Below the pieces are notes generated by a model. It was not told the DNA's origin. It searched no databases and saw nothing but the letters and a program-made list of their open reading frames with translations. Both the position numbers and the translations under genes were made by a program. 62,816 nucleotides of DNA, taken from an uncultured Ruminococcus sp. GTDB taxonomy: Bacteria; Bacillota; Clostridia; Oscillospirales; Acutalibacteraceae. Location: the NCBI GenBank assembly GCA_902777275.1, contig CACYTI010000028.1, positions 1-62,816 of the forward strand, given 5' to 3'. Positions within the stretch are counted from its first letter, which is position 1; each line of letters opens with the position of its first letter. This document shows positions 43,164 through 51,147 of this stretch, in pieces.

Positions 43164-45125
43164 GTGTTGATAGAAATTTTATCTGTCTGCAAAAAAAATG
43201 GAACCGATTCGGTTTCATGGAACGAGGAACCGCTGAAAAAAAGCCTTGGCGAAAGAGGCTATACGCTCACGGGCGTTAAAAAGACCATTTTGCAGGCTTC
43301 AGCCATTAAAGCGGCGCTTACCTCAATTTCCAAACGCTCCGACAAGCCCGACATTTTGATCGTAACGGGCGCGCTGAAAACAAAGGACAACACATCCTTT
43401 AAGAAATACTTTGTAGAAAGCGTCGTGGCGTCAGAGCGCTCCGTAAACGAGCCGCCGCCTAAGGATTACTGGAAAAAGCGCAACGCGGCAATGAAGGAGG
43501 CGCGCCAAAAGAAGCTTAGCAAGGAAGAGATCAGGGAGCTCGAAAAGGAATGGGAGCTCACCCGCAAAAAGGCGAAGATTTTCTCACTGGGTGATTTCGG
43601 CAACGGCTACAAGGGCTACGCGTTCATTTTTAACGACGTGCGGGTTGCCGCGGTGCCCAAGGCTGAGCTTGCGGGCAAGCCCTTTGATGAAATAGCGGCC
43701 GCCGCCGCGCTGAGAACGACCGAGGTTTTTGAAAACGGCAAAAACGATTTTCCCGACGGTTTTTCCGAACAGACATATGTGCCCGAAAAAAATGGCTTTG
43801 CGAACCGCTTTATTCCTTTGCCGGGCGACGACAAAAAAGAAGTGGCGCGCAAGTGCGTCGTCATAGCTTCCGCTTTGGTGTTCTTAGGCGCTCTCGGCGT
43901 GCTGTTTTACAACATGGTGTTCCTAAGCGTGCAGAACTCTCAGCTTAACGGTGAGATACAAAAGATAGCCCACGGCTCGGACGACGCCGGTGGTACAAGC
44001 GGAGGAGGCGGAAAGCCTTCAAAGGGCAAGGGCAGCTCTATAAACTGGGACGAGCTCAAAAAAATCAACAATGAAATCGAAGCATGGATCCAGATAAAGG
44101 ACACCCAAATCGACTACCCTGTGCTGTGGCACAAGGGCGATGACGCCAGCGACCAGTACTATCTCAATCACAACTACAAGAGCGAGTATGACTCCTATGG
44201 CTGTATTTTCCTCGATTACCGTTGCACAAACGGAATGGACAGCAAAAATATTGTGCTGCACGGTCATCACATGAACGACGGCTCGATGTTCGGCGATTTA
44301 ATGGAGTACGGCGGCACCGAGGGCAATCTCGATTTCTATAAAGAACACCCCACGGTCGTGTTTGACACACCTCAGGGCGACGGAATGTACAAGATCATCT
44401 CTGTATATAAAACAAACACCCTTTCCGCTCACGGCGAGTTCTTCAACTATATGGTCGGCGACTTCCAGAACGAAAAGGATTTTATGAACTACGTTTACAA
44501 CGTGCGGATCCGCTCGCTTATCAATTGTCCCGTTGACGTCAACGAGGACGACGAGCTTCTCACGCTTTCTACCTGCTCTTATGAGTATACGAATTTCCGC
44601 ACCGTTGTTGTCGCCCGCAGAGTGCGGATAGGCGAGGACGCGAAGGTTGACACCGGCAAGGCGAGCCTAAACAGTGAAGCCGTATGGCCTGAGGTTTACT
44701 ACTCCTCGCGCGGCGGCACCCGTCCCGAAGTTACCGATTTTTGCACAGCGTATGAGAAAAAGCAGATAGACTGGTACGACGGCAACTACGACTTTAAGGA
44801 TCAGAAGGTTTCTGTTCCGACAACGGCGGGCTCGACCTCCGAAACAAAGAAGAGCAAAAGTACAGCCAACGATGTACCGACAACCGAGCCTATTGTGCTG
44901 TGCAGCGTTACGTTTATCAATTACGACGGCTCCTTCATTGAGAACCAGACGATTGAATACGGCAAGGCTGCGAAGGCTCCCGAGGATCCCGTCAAGCCCA
45001 GCGACCAATATTACGATTATAAATTCAAGGGTTGGGGACTCGACTTCTCCAAGGTCACCACCGACATGACCATAGCTCCCGTGTTCGAGCCGATACTAAA
45101 GCCCGAATACACCAATGCGCAGTAG
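43164..45125 (+). CDS. Class B sortase fused to a CinA/MoaB-like cytosolic domain
   Basis: The 653-residue protein starts at GTG (AAAGGAAG upstream). Residues 1-220 resemble a molybdopterin-binding/CinA-like domain (IKAALTSI, PDILIVTGAL) but lack its GGLGPT signature. One membrane helix (about 230-255) and a Gly/Lys-rich linker follow. The sortase B domain (about 293-490) has HGHHM (H368), TLSTC (C471) and NFRT (R479). The extracellular tail ends in a Listeria-repeat-like module (FKGWGLDFSKVTTDMTIAPVF). Sortase B attaches proteins to the wall, often haem or pilin substrates. No NPQTN-type substrate gene is evident nearby. A stand-alone CinA-like gene follows 11 nt later. Confidence 0.85.
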   Translation: MLIEILSVCKKNGTDSVSWNEEPLKKSLGERGYTLTGVKKTILQASAIKAALTSISKRSDKPDILIVTGALKTKDNTSFKKYFVESVVASERSVNEPPPKDYWKKRNAAMKEARQKKLSKEEIRELEKEWELTRKKAKIFSLGDFGNGYKGYAFIFNDVRVAAVPKAELAGKPFDEIAAAAALRTTEVFENGKNDFPDGFSEQTYVPEKNGFANRFIPLPGDDKKEVARKCVVIASALVFLGALGVLFYNMVFLSVQNSQLNGEIQKIAHGSDDAGGTSGGGGKPSKGKGSSINWDELKKINNEIEAWIQIKDTQIDYPVLWHKGDDASDQYYLNHNYKSEYDSYGCIFLDYRCTNGMDSKNIVLHGHHMNDGSMFGDLMEYGGTEGNLDFYKEHPTVVFDTPQGDGMYKIISVYKTNTLSAHGEFFNYMVGDFQNEKDFMNYVYNVRIRSLINCPVDVNEDDELLTLSTCSYEYTNFRTVVVARRVRIGEDAKVDTGKASLNSEAVWPEVYYSSRGGTRPEVTDFCTAYEKKQIDWYDGNYDFKDQKVSVPTTAGSTSETKKSKSTANDVPTTEPIVLCSVTFINYDGSFIENQTIEYGKAAKAPEDPVKPSDQYYDYKFKGWGLDFSKVTTDMTIAPVFEPILKPEYTNAQ

Positions 45126-45136
45126 GGGGCAAGGGC

Positions 45137-45541
45137 ATGGAGTGCAGCATTGTTTACTACTCGGCGCGAAAAACCTCCTACTGTGAAAAAGTGTTGAAAA
45201 AAAGCTTCTCCGAACTGGGGCTGAATCTCGGCACGGCGGTTTTTGCGACCGGACGGGAGGATTTAGGCGAGTTGCTGACGCGTGAATTCAAGACCTCCGA
45301 CGCCGTGTTCACGGTTGGCGGACTGGCTTTTGAGGACAGCCGCGGCATACGCGACACAGTTTCGCAGGCTGCGGCGGGCAGCAGCCCCGGGCTTTGCCGC
45401 AGGCTGAAAAATCCTCAGGGAAACGACGGCTTTTTGATCCGCGCGGGCAGTCAGATTTTGGTTATGCTCCCCGACGAGCCGTCGCAGATAGAAGAAATAA
45501 TGCGCGGAGGGCTTGCGGAGTACATCAGAACTATTCGCTGA
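45137..45541 (+). CDS. Small CinA/molybdopterin-binding-domain protein
   Basis: The 134-residue product has DAVFTVGGLAFEDSRGIRDT in place of the GGLGPT-type ligand loop and LPDEPSQIEEIMRGGL near the end, as in CinA N-terminal and MoaB/MogA-like folds. Known members bind molybdopterin or nucleotides; catalytic function here is unclear. Its fold resembles the N-terminal region of the sortase gene immediately upstream, suggesting the two work together or arose by duplication. ATG 45137 follows GGGGGCAAGGG. Confidence 0.7.
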   Translation: MECSIVYYSARKTSYCEKVLKKSFSELGLNLGTAVFATGREDLGELLTREFKTSDAVFTVGGLAFEDSRGIRDTVSQAAAGSSPGLCRRLKNPQGNDGFLIRAGSQILVMLPDEPSQIEEIMRGGLAEYIRTIR

Positions 45542-45584
45542 GTAATCGGGAAGAATCATTATTGTAAAGCGAGGTATATTGAAA

Positions 45585-46841
45585 ATGAATACAAGCACGT
45601 TTGAAAAATATGAGTCCGAGGTGCGTTCCTATTGCAGGCATTTTCCCAAGGTGTTCACCGATGCAAAGGGAGCTGTTCTCACCGACGAGGACGGAAATAA
45701 ATATATCGACTTTTTCTGCGGCGCGGGCGCAGTAAACTACGGTCACAACAACCCGTACATCAAGCAAAAGGTTTTGGATTATCTTGCCTCCGACGGCATA
45801 ATTCACGCTCTCGATATGTACACGGGTCCCAAGCGCGAGTTTATCGAATCGCTTGAAAAGAAAATCATCGAGCCGCGCGGTCTTAATTATAAAATACAGT
45901 TCTGCGGCCCCACCGGCACAAACGCTATCGAGGCGGCTTTAAAGCTTGCCAGAAAGAAAACCGGCAGAAGAAACGTGTTCGCGTTTATGGGCTGCTTCCA
46001 CGGCATGACTCTCGGCGCTCTGTCGCTCACCTCCGAGATGTACGCCCGCAACGGCTGCGGTGCAAGCCTGAACGACGTTACTCACATTCCCGCTCCCTAT
46101 ATGTTCGAGGGGCTCGATGTGATAGAATATATGCAGACGCTTATCGACGACGACCACTCGGCGATCGACAAGCCCGCCGCGCTGGTTATGGAGACTCTTC
46201 AGGCTGAGGGCGGTATCCGTCCGTTCAGCGACGAGTTCTTGCGCGCCGTCCGCGTTTTCTGCGACAAAAACGACATTCTGCTCATAATCGACGACGTTCA
46301 GGTAGGCTGCTGCCGCACAGGAACATTTTTCTCGTTCGAGCGCGCCGGGATCATTCCCGACATGGTCGTCATGTCAAAGTCGATCGGCGGAATGGGAATG
46401 CCGTTGGCTATCGTGCTTCTCAAAGAGGAGCTTGACTGTTGGAAGCCCGGCGAGCACAACGGCACCTTCCGCGGTAACCAGCTCAGCTTTGTAGCGGGCG
46501 CTGCGTCATTCGATTATCTGCTCGAAAACAATGTCGAGGCTGAAACGCGCCGCAAGGGAGAGCTTGTAAAGTCCTTCCTTGAAAAAGAGGTGCTTCCGCT
46601 TGACGAACGCCTTGAGGTTCGCGGAATGGGTCTTATATGGGGAATCGACTTCGGCAAAATAGACCCTGCTCTCAGTGAGGAAGTAATCGAGAAATGCTTT
46701 GATGAAAAGGTTATCTGCGAGTGCGCAGGCAGAAACGGCGCTGTGTTCAAAATTATGCCTCCGCTTGTTATTGAGGACGAGCTTCTGCAAAAGGGTCTTG
46801 AAACCGTAGCCAAGGCTGTAAGGGAAGCCCTGAAAAAATAA
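45585..46841 (+). CDS. Class III aminotransferase, diaminobutyrate transaminase (EctB)-like
   Basis: The 418-residue protein resembles EctB closely in motif order: VRSYCRHFPKVF, YIDFFCGAGAVNYGHNNP, GPTGTNAIEAALKLAR, FHGMTLGALSLTS, IIDDVQVGCCRTGTFFSFE, PLP lysine in MSKSIGGMGMP, and WKPGEHNGTFRGNQ. EctB makes 2,4-diaminobutyrate from aspartate semialdehyde with glutamate as donor. No ectA or ectC is nearby, so ectoine synthesis is unlikely here; diaminobutyrate for a peptide or polyamine route is possible (inference). ATG 45585 is preferred over TTG 45579; AAAGCGAGG lies upstream. Two hairpins follow the stop. Confidence 0.85.
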   Translation: MNTSTFEKYESEVRSYCRHFPKVFTDAKGAVLTDEDGNKYIDFFCGAGAVNYGHNNPYIKQKVLDYLASDGIIHALDMYTGPKREFIESLEKKIIEPRGLNYKIQFCGPTGTNAIEAALKLARKKTGRRNVFAFMGCFHGMTLGALSLTSEMYARNGCGASLNDVTHIPAPYMFEGLDVIEYMQTLIDDDHSAIDKPAALVMETLQAEGGIRPFSDEFLRAVRVFCDKNDILLIIDDVQVGCCRTGTFFSFERAGIIPDMVVMSKSIGGMGMPLAIVLLKEELDCWKPGEHNGTFRGNQLSFVAGAASFDYLLENNVEAETRRKGELVKSFLEKEVLPLDERLEVRGMGLIWGIDFGKIDPALSEEVIEKCFDEKVICECAGRNGAVFKIMPPLVIEDELLQKGLETVAKAVREALKK

Positions 46842-46863
46842 TGAAATATTAATCATAAAAATC

Positions 46864-46894
46864 ACCGCCGTATGCAAAAGACGCATACGGCGGT
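46864..46894. terminator. Hairpin after the aminotransferase gene
   Basis: 12-bp perfect stem ACCGCCGTATGC / GCATACGGCGGT with 7-nt loop; the T-run is weak on the plus strand. Confidence 0.6.
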
Positions 46895-46907
46895 AATTGA
46901 TATTGCC

Positions 46908-46940
46908 CGCTCAGTTGCGCCATTCGTGCGCAACTGAGCG
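46908..46940. repeat. 13-bp perfect inverted repeat
   Basis: CGCTCAGTTGCGC (46908-46920) and its complement (46928-46940) around 7 nt. It sits between two other hairpins. Confidence 0.7.
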
Positions 46941-46945
46941 ATGGC

Positions 46946-46983
46946 TGAAAAAAGCGCACGCACAGTGTGCGCACGCTTTTTTA
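46946..46983 (-). terminator. Bidirectional terminator of the convergent pair
   Basis: AAAAAAGCG ... CGCTTTTTT outer stem with an inner CGCAC/GTGCG stem. It serves the reverse-strand gene ending at 47013. Confidence 0.65.
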
Positions 46984-47012
46984 TATGTTGATTATAACAC
47001 ATTGTTTTGATT

Positions 47013-47927
47013 TTAGTAATAATATCTGATGGTAGTTACAGCCCTGACGTTCATAACAAACAGACCGCGGTAGAGCAGGAAATAGAGAGCTACAAAAGTA
47101 CCGATCATCAAGCCTGCCATAAGGAGTCTTAAAAAACCGTTTCCTTTGGGATCAAAATCATCCTTGATTTCCAAAAGACCTGCTGCAATGTACCAAACGG
47201 TAGCAAGTGCGAAGAACATATATGCCAGCATACTGGTAGCCATGTAGAACAGACCGCCTATGAGCATAACTCCCATGGGGATAATGGAATTCACACCAAA
47301 AGAAATAAACGAGCCGAGCATTATGTCGCCGGCGTTAACAGGTTTTTTGCCGCAGACAATCAAGATAAGAAATCTTGAGATCACATACGCCACGCAGAGC
47401 GCAATAACAGAAATAAAAGATGCTAAAACTACAAAACCGAAGTTATAGTCAATGTAAGGTTTTCCCTTAACAGCCTCAGTGCCATAAATGCAGTTGGACA
47501 CGCCGAGCACCACAAAGAAAAGAACAGAGATATAAATAAGGGGAGTAAGAAAGTCCTTATCGTTGATCCTGTTTTTAACCGCCTTGGTGGGATCCTTAAA
47601 ATAAATGGTGAACGGCTCGATAAGCTTTTGTCCGAAGTTCTTTCGGGGAGGATTAGGCTGATAACCGCCGGGCTGTTGGGGATAGCCTCCGGTCTGAGGA
47701 TAACCGCCGGGTTGCTGAGGATAGCCTCCGGTTTGAGGATAAGTGCCGGCAGGTTGCTGCTGTTGCTGCTGTTGCTGCTGCGGATAGCCTCCTGTTCTGG
47801 GGTAACTGCCGGCGGGCGGTTGCTGGCGGACGACGTTTTGCGCCGCCTGACGCTCGGCTACGGCATCGGGACAATTGCAAACAGCGTTATCCGGAATCTG
47901 ACTGCCGCAATGCTTACAATATTTCAT
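47013..47927 (-). CDS. Zinc-ribbon, PGGYPQ-repeat, Yip1-like membrane protein
   Basis: The 304-residue protein begins with a zinc-ribbon-like MKYCKHCGSQIPDNAVCNCP, followed by a Gln/Pro/Gly/Tyr-rich linker with a poly-Gln run and PQTGGYPQQPGGY repeats. A C-terminal region of five hydrophobic helices resembles Yip1-domain proteins. The linker should be cytosolic. No enzyme motif is seen. AAAAGGAG precedes the ATG. It has the same design (zinc ribbon, low-complexity linker, membrane part) as the gene at 27243-28978 and the three kinases. Confidence 0.75.
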   Translation of the reverse strand: MKYCKHCGSQIPDNAVCNCPDAVAERQAAQNVVRQQPPAGSYPRTGGYPQQQQQQQQQPAGTYPQTGGYPQQPGGYPQTGGYPQQPGGYQPNPPRKNFGQKLIEPFTIYFKDPTKAVKNRINDKDFLTPLIYISVLFFVVLGVSNCIYGTEAVKGKPYIDYNFGFVVLASFISVIALCVAYVISRFLILIVCGKKPVNAGDIMLGSFISFGVNSIIPMGVMLIGGLFYMATSMLAYMFFALATVWYIAAGLLEIKDDFDPKGNGFLRLLMAGLMIGTFVALYFLLYRGLFVMNVRAVTTIRYYY

Positions 47928-48104
47928 AATCCAATCTCCTTTTTAAAAAATATAAAACAAATCGATCCTTGGAATTTTGCTTTGTTGATAAACAGTTCCT
48001 TAACGGCAAAATCCATCTGTACATATTTTACCAAAACGAACAAGTTATGTCAAGTGAATATTGAATTTTCAGCAATAAAGTCAATTGAGGAAATTTTTAG
48101 AGGT

Positions 48105-49034
48105 TCACTTGAATATTTTTTTGATTTTTGTTTCGTTCAATCCGTCTCCTATAACGATAACAATGTCCTGACCGTGTTCGATCGGGCGAATATCGGTTTG
48201 CTTCCCTGTCGCGTTGAACTCCAGCCAGCCGCCGTCGTGTTTGACAAAGCCTTTGACGCGGAATATCCTTCCGCATTCGTCCGAGCCGAACGCTGCCCTT
48301 GCCTTTTCGGAAAGCTCCTCAACAGTATAGGCTTTATTGATCAGATACAGCGAACGGAACCCGCTGTCATCCGAAACGCCGCGCTTTACAAAATCGGCGC
48401 AGTCATATCCGCTGTTCATCACGCGCTCAAAGTCCTTGTCCGTCAGCTCAGCCCAGTCCTTAGCTAAAATATTACCGCTCAGACGCTTGTCACAGCGCAC
48501 GCTTTTTAATGCGCGTTCTATGTGGGCAAGGGTGCTTTGCTTTTGTGCTTCGGTCGCTGTCTGAGTTTTGCTCAGCACCACAACGCCCGCGCCCGCGATC
48601 TGTGAAGCCAGGTAATAATCAGCCGCTTCCGACAAATCGTCGTCGAGGTCTGCGTCAGCCACAGCGATAACGCTGCCCGCCTCAAAAAAGCGGTCGAGCG
48701 GCTCCTCGTATAAAGTATCAAAGAATTCGTCCGTGTCAAACACGCCCGAGGGTTCTATGAGCACGCGGTCGTAGCCGCTCATTCCCAACGCGATAAGCTT
48801 TGTTTTGAAACGCCGCTTGTGGCAGTCAGCGTCGCAAGCGCCCGCCACCATTTCAAGTCCGCAGCGGTCGCTTTCAAGCTCGCGAAGCAGGAGCATATCG
48901 ACGTTCACCGCGCCGTAATCGTTTTCGAGAATTCCGATCCTCATGCCTTTGCCGAGCAGGTAACGCGCGTAAAGCTTCAAAAACGTCGTCTTACCCGAGC
49001 CGAGAAAGCCCGTGATCAAATCTATCTTAGCCAT
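48105..49034 (-). CDS. COG0523/CobW-family GTPase
   Basis: The 309-residue protein has Walker A GFLGSGKTTF, ENDYGAVNVD, a switch region LIEPSGVFD and a NKxD-like VVLSKT. A short CobW C-terminal domain ends in GGWLEFNATG. COG0523 proteins are metal-delivering GTPases. The usual CxCC metal motif is replaced by GACDADCHKRR. It is probably a metallochaperone, metal unknown. It overlaps the flavodoxin gene upstream by 8 nt, so the pair is one operon. Confidence 0.85.
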   Translation of the reverse strand: MAKIDLITGFLGSGKTTFLKLYARYLLGKGMRIGILENDYGAVNVDMLLLRELESDRCGLEMVAGACDADCHKRRFKTKLIALGMSGYDRVLIEPSGVFDTDEFFDTLYEEPLDRFFEAGSVIAVADADLDDDLSEAADYYLASQIAGAGVVVLSKTQTATEAQKQSTLAHIERALKSVRCDKRLSGNILAKDWAELTDKDFERVMNSGYDCADFVKRGVSDDSGFRSLYLINKAYTVEELSEKARAAFGSDECGRIFRVKGFVKHDGGWLEFNATGKQTDIRPIEHGQDIVIVIGDGLNETKIKKIFK

Positions 49035-49524
49035 TTTTCTTTTTCAGCTCACTGCAAAATCTGCCGATTTCAGCTTCGTTCTCCTCGCGCGATTTATCCT
49101 TAGGTTCAATAAGCGCTAACTCCGCCTCAAAGCTCTCGACCCCGAGGGCTTTTTTCAGCTTGTTAAGAGATTTTTTGTCGCCGCTGCCCATGAAGCACAC
49201 GAAAGCCGCCAACCGCTTTCCTGCGAGCGCACCGCGGTTTTCCTCTATAAAGCTGCGCAGGGGAGGGGTGAAGCTGGCAGCCCACACGGGAGAGCCGAAA
49301 ATGACAGTGTCGTACCTTTCGGCGTCGAAAATATACGGCTGCAGCTTCGGCTTATCGCCCATAAGCGCGCTTTTTCCGCCCCACAGAAACTTTTTTGCGC
49401 CTTTGTCGGGATAAGCCTTTACGGGATGCAGCGCCAGTAAGTCCGCTCCGGTTTTTTCGGCTATCATTTCAGCCGTCTGTTTAACGTTGCCGTTCATTGA
49501 GTAGTAAACTATGATCGCTTTCAT
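49027..49524 (-). CDS. Flavodoxin
   Basis: The 165-residue protein begins AIIVYYSMNGNVKQTAEMIA, the FMN phosphate-binding loop pattern, and has DTVIFGSPVWAASFTPPLRSFI, the second flavin loop. It is a small cytosolic electron carrier or flavodoxin-like oxidoreductase. Start 49524 follows AGGAGGTATTTTTAC; the longer frame to 49572 has no such support. Overlap with the COG0523 gene suggests a joint role in metal or Fe-S chemistry (inference). Confidence 0.9.
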   Translation of the reverse strand: MKAIIVYYSMNGNVKQTAEMIAEKTGADLLALHPVKAYPDKGAKKFLWGGKSALMGDKPKLQPYIFDAERYDTVIFGSPVWAASFTPPLRSFIEENRGALAGKRLAAFVCFMGSGDKKSLNKLKKALGVESFEAELALIEPKDKSREENEAEIGRFCSELKKKNG

Positions 49525-49663
49525 GTAAAAATACCTCCTGAAAAACAGTTTTAGTAAATTTATATACATCATTATATATGAATTTGCCGGAAAAGTAAAC
49601 CGTTGAAAAGACTGCCGGACGAAATTATTAATGATGTGAAACTATTTTGTTATTCGCTTTTCA

Positions 49664-49692
49664 TTGACAAAATTCGCAAAAAAGCTTACAAT
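49664..49692 (+). promoter_or_regulatory. Promoter of the PASTA/kinase cluster
   Basis: TTGACA (49664-49669), 17-nt spacer, TACAAT (49687-49692). Its position rules out translation from 49664 and supports the ATG at 49730. Confidence 0.8.
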
Positions 49693-49729
49693 TACAATCG
49701 GGAGAATGCAGTTTTCAGGAGTTGATAAA

Positions 49730-51100
49730 ATGAACAGCGAAAAAGACAAGCTCAGCAGGTCTGACGTTAGTCAAATTTCCCCCGTCTCCGCTAAAACACA
49801 ACAAAGCAAAGAAAACAATGCGGCGTCGCCCGTTCCAAAGCGGCGCAGACATTACTATACGGCTTTCCCCGGCGAAAAAGCTCCGGAAGTGACGGGAGCT
49901 TTCGTTGAATCGAAGCCCGAAGAGAAAAAAACCGAAGAAAAGAAGACTACAGAAAAAAAGCCCGCAGAGCAAAAGCCCACAGAGCAAAAGCCAGTAGAGC
50001 AAAAACCTGTAGAGCAGAAGCCCGCAGAGAAAAAGAAGCCTGTAGAGCAGAAGCCTGCGGAGCAAAAGCCTGCGGAGCAGAAGCCCGCAGAGAAAAAGTC
50101 TGCAGATCAAAAGCCTGCGGAGCAGAAGCCCGCAGAGAAAAAGTCTGCAGATCAAAAGCCTGCGGAGCAGAAGCCCACAGAGAAAAAGAAGCCTGTAGAG
50201 CAAAAGCCCGCAAAGCAAAAACCCTCAAAGCAGATATCCGCGAAACAACTGTCGGAGGACTTTAAACCGGCGGGACCTACAGAGCCTGAGGAGTCCGGCG
50301 ACGATTACTATTACCCCGACGACTACAATCCGGATCCGCCCAATAAAAAGGCCATGACCGCAGCGGTTGCGGCGGCTTCCGTGATAGCGGCGGCAGTGTT
50401 AGGATTTTTGATTTTTCTGATTATTTCAAACATGATCAGCGAAAAGTCAGAGGTTTCTACCGCCGATTCTGCCGTTGACTCCACTGCGGCGGCTTCAACT
50501 CAGACTTTGACAGAAAACTCGGCGGCGAAAACCGTGATCATGCCTGATCTCAGCGGAATGAGCGAGGCGGAAGCCTACCGGATCTTGAATGATGCGGGCA
50601 TAAAATATAAGGTCGCAAGGGTATTCAGCGAATCCGTTGCTTTTAACCGCGTCGTTTCACAGTTCCCTGTTTCGGGTACGGAGGTATCCCTCAAAGAGGA
50701 AGCGACCTTGTATCTTTCAAAGGGCAAAGAGAACGAAATAATTGAATCGAACACCAAACCCGGCACGACAAGCGCGACTGAGCCGAGAACGACCGAGCAG
50801 AAAAGCACCGCGTCAAGCTACGACGGAGATTATATTCTCTCCGATTCGGCGAGCCGCAAGCTGACCCTGAGCGATATCAGTGATTTGGACCGGGATACGC
50901 TCAATCTCGCGCTCAATGAGATTTTTGCCCGTCACGGCAGGAAATTCACCGACCCCGATATCAGCGCTTACTTCAAATCAAAAAGCTGGTACAACGGCAC
51001 CATTGCCTCCAAGGATTTTGATATGAGCATTTTAAATAAATACGAAACCTATAACGTCAACTTTATCTCAAATTATCAGACAGAGAAGGGATACAGATAA
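49730..51100 (+). CDS. Membrane protein with KPAEQ repeats, PASTA and YARHG domains
   Basis: The 456-residue protein has a long cytosolic Lys/Pro/Glu/Gln repeat region (about 60-165; KPAEQ, KPAEKKSADQ units). An acidic linker and one membrane helix (about 208-232) follow. The extracellular part holds a PASTA domain (about 270-340; MPDLSGMSEAEAYRILNDAGI, VVSQFP) and a C-terminal YARHG domain (LNLALNEIFARHGRKF). PASTA domains bind muropeptides and are usually part of Ser/Thr kinases; here one is on a kinase-less protein directly ahead of three kinase genes. AGGAG precedes the ATG. It may be the sensing partner or substrate of those kinases (inference). Confidence 0.85.
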   Translation: MNSEKDKLSRSDVSQISPVSAKTQQSKENNAASPVPKRRRHYYTAFPGEKAPEVTGAFVESKPEEKKTEEKKTTEKKPAEQKPTEQKPVEQKPVEQKPAEKKKPVEQKPAEQKPAEQKPAEKKSADQKPAEQKPAEKKSADQKPAEQKPTEKKKPVEQKPAKQKPSKQISAKQLSEDFKPAGPTEPEESGDDYYYPDDYNPDPPNKKAMTAAVAAASVIAAAVLGFLIFLIISNMISEKSEVSTADSAVDSTAAASTQTLTENSAAKTVIMPDLSGMSEAEAYRILNDAGIKYKVARVFSESVAFNRVVSQFPVSGTEVSLKEEATLYLSKGKENEIIESNTKPGTTSATEPRTTEQKSTASSYDGDYILSDSASRKLTLSDISDLDRDTLNLALNEIFARHGRKFTDPDISAYFKSKSWYNGTIASKDFDMSILNKYETYNVNFISNYQTEKGYR

Positions 51101-51147
51101 ACGGACGTACCGCGCCGTTACGGGTGCAGAAATAAGGATGATATTAA

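Noticed and set aside
49664-49729. Longer start for the PASTA/YARHG protein
   Set aside because: The first codon would be the -35 box of a good promoter; ATG 49730 has its own ribosome binding site.
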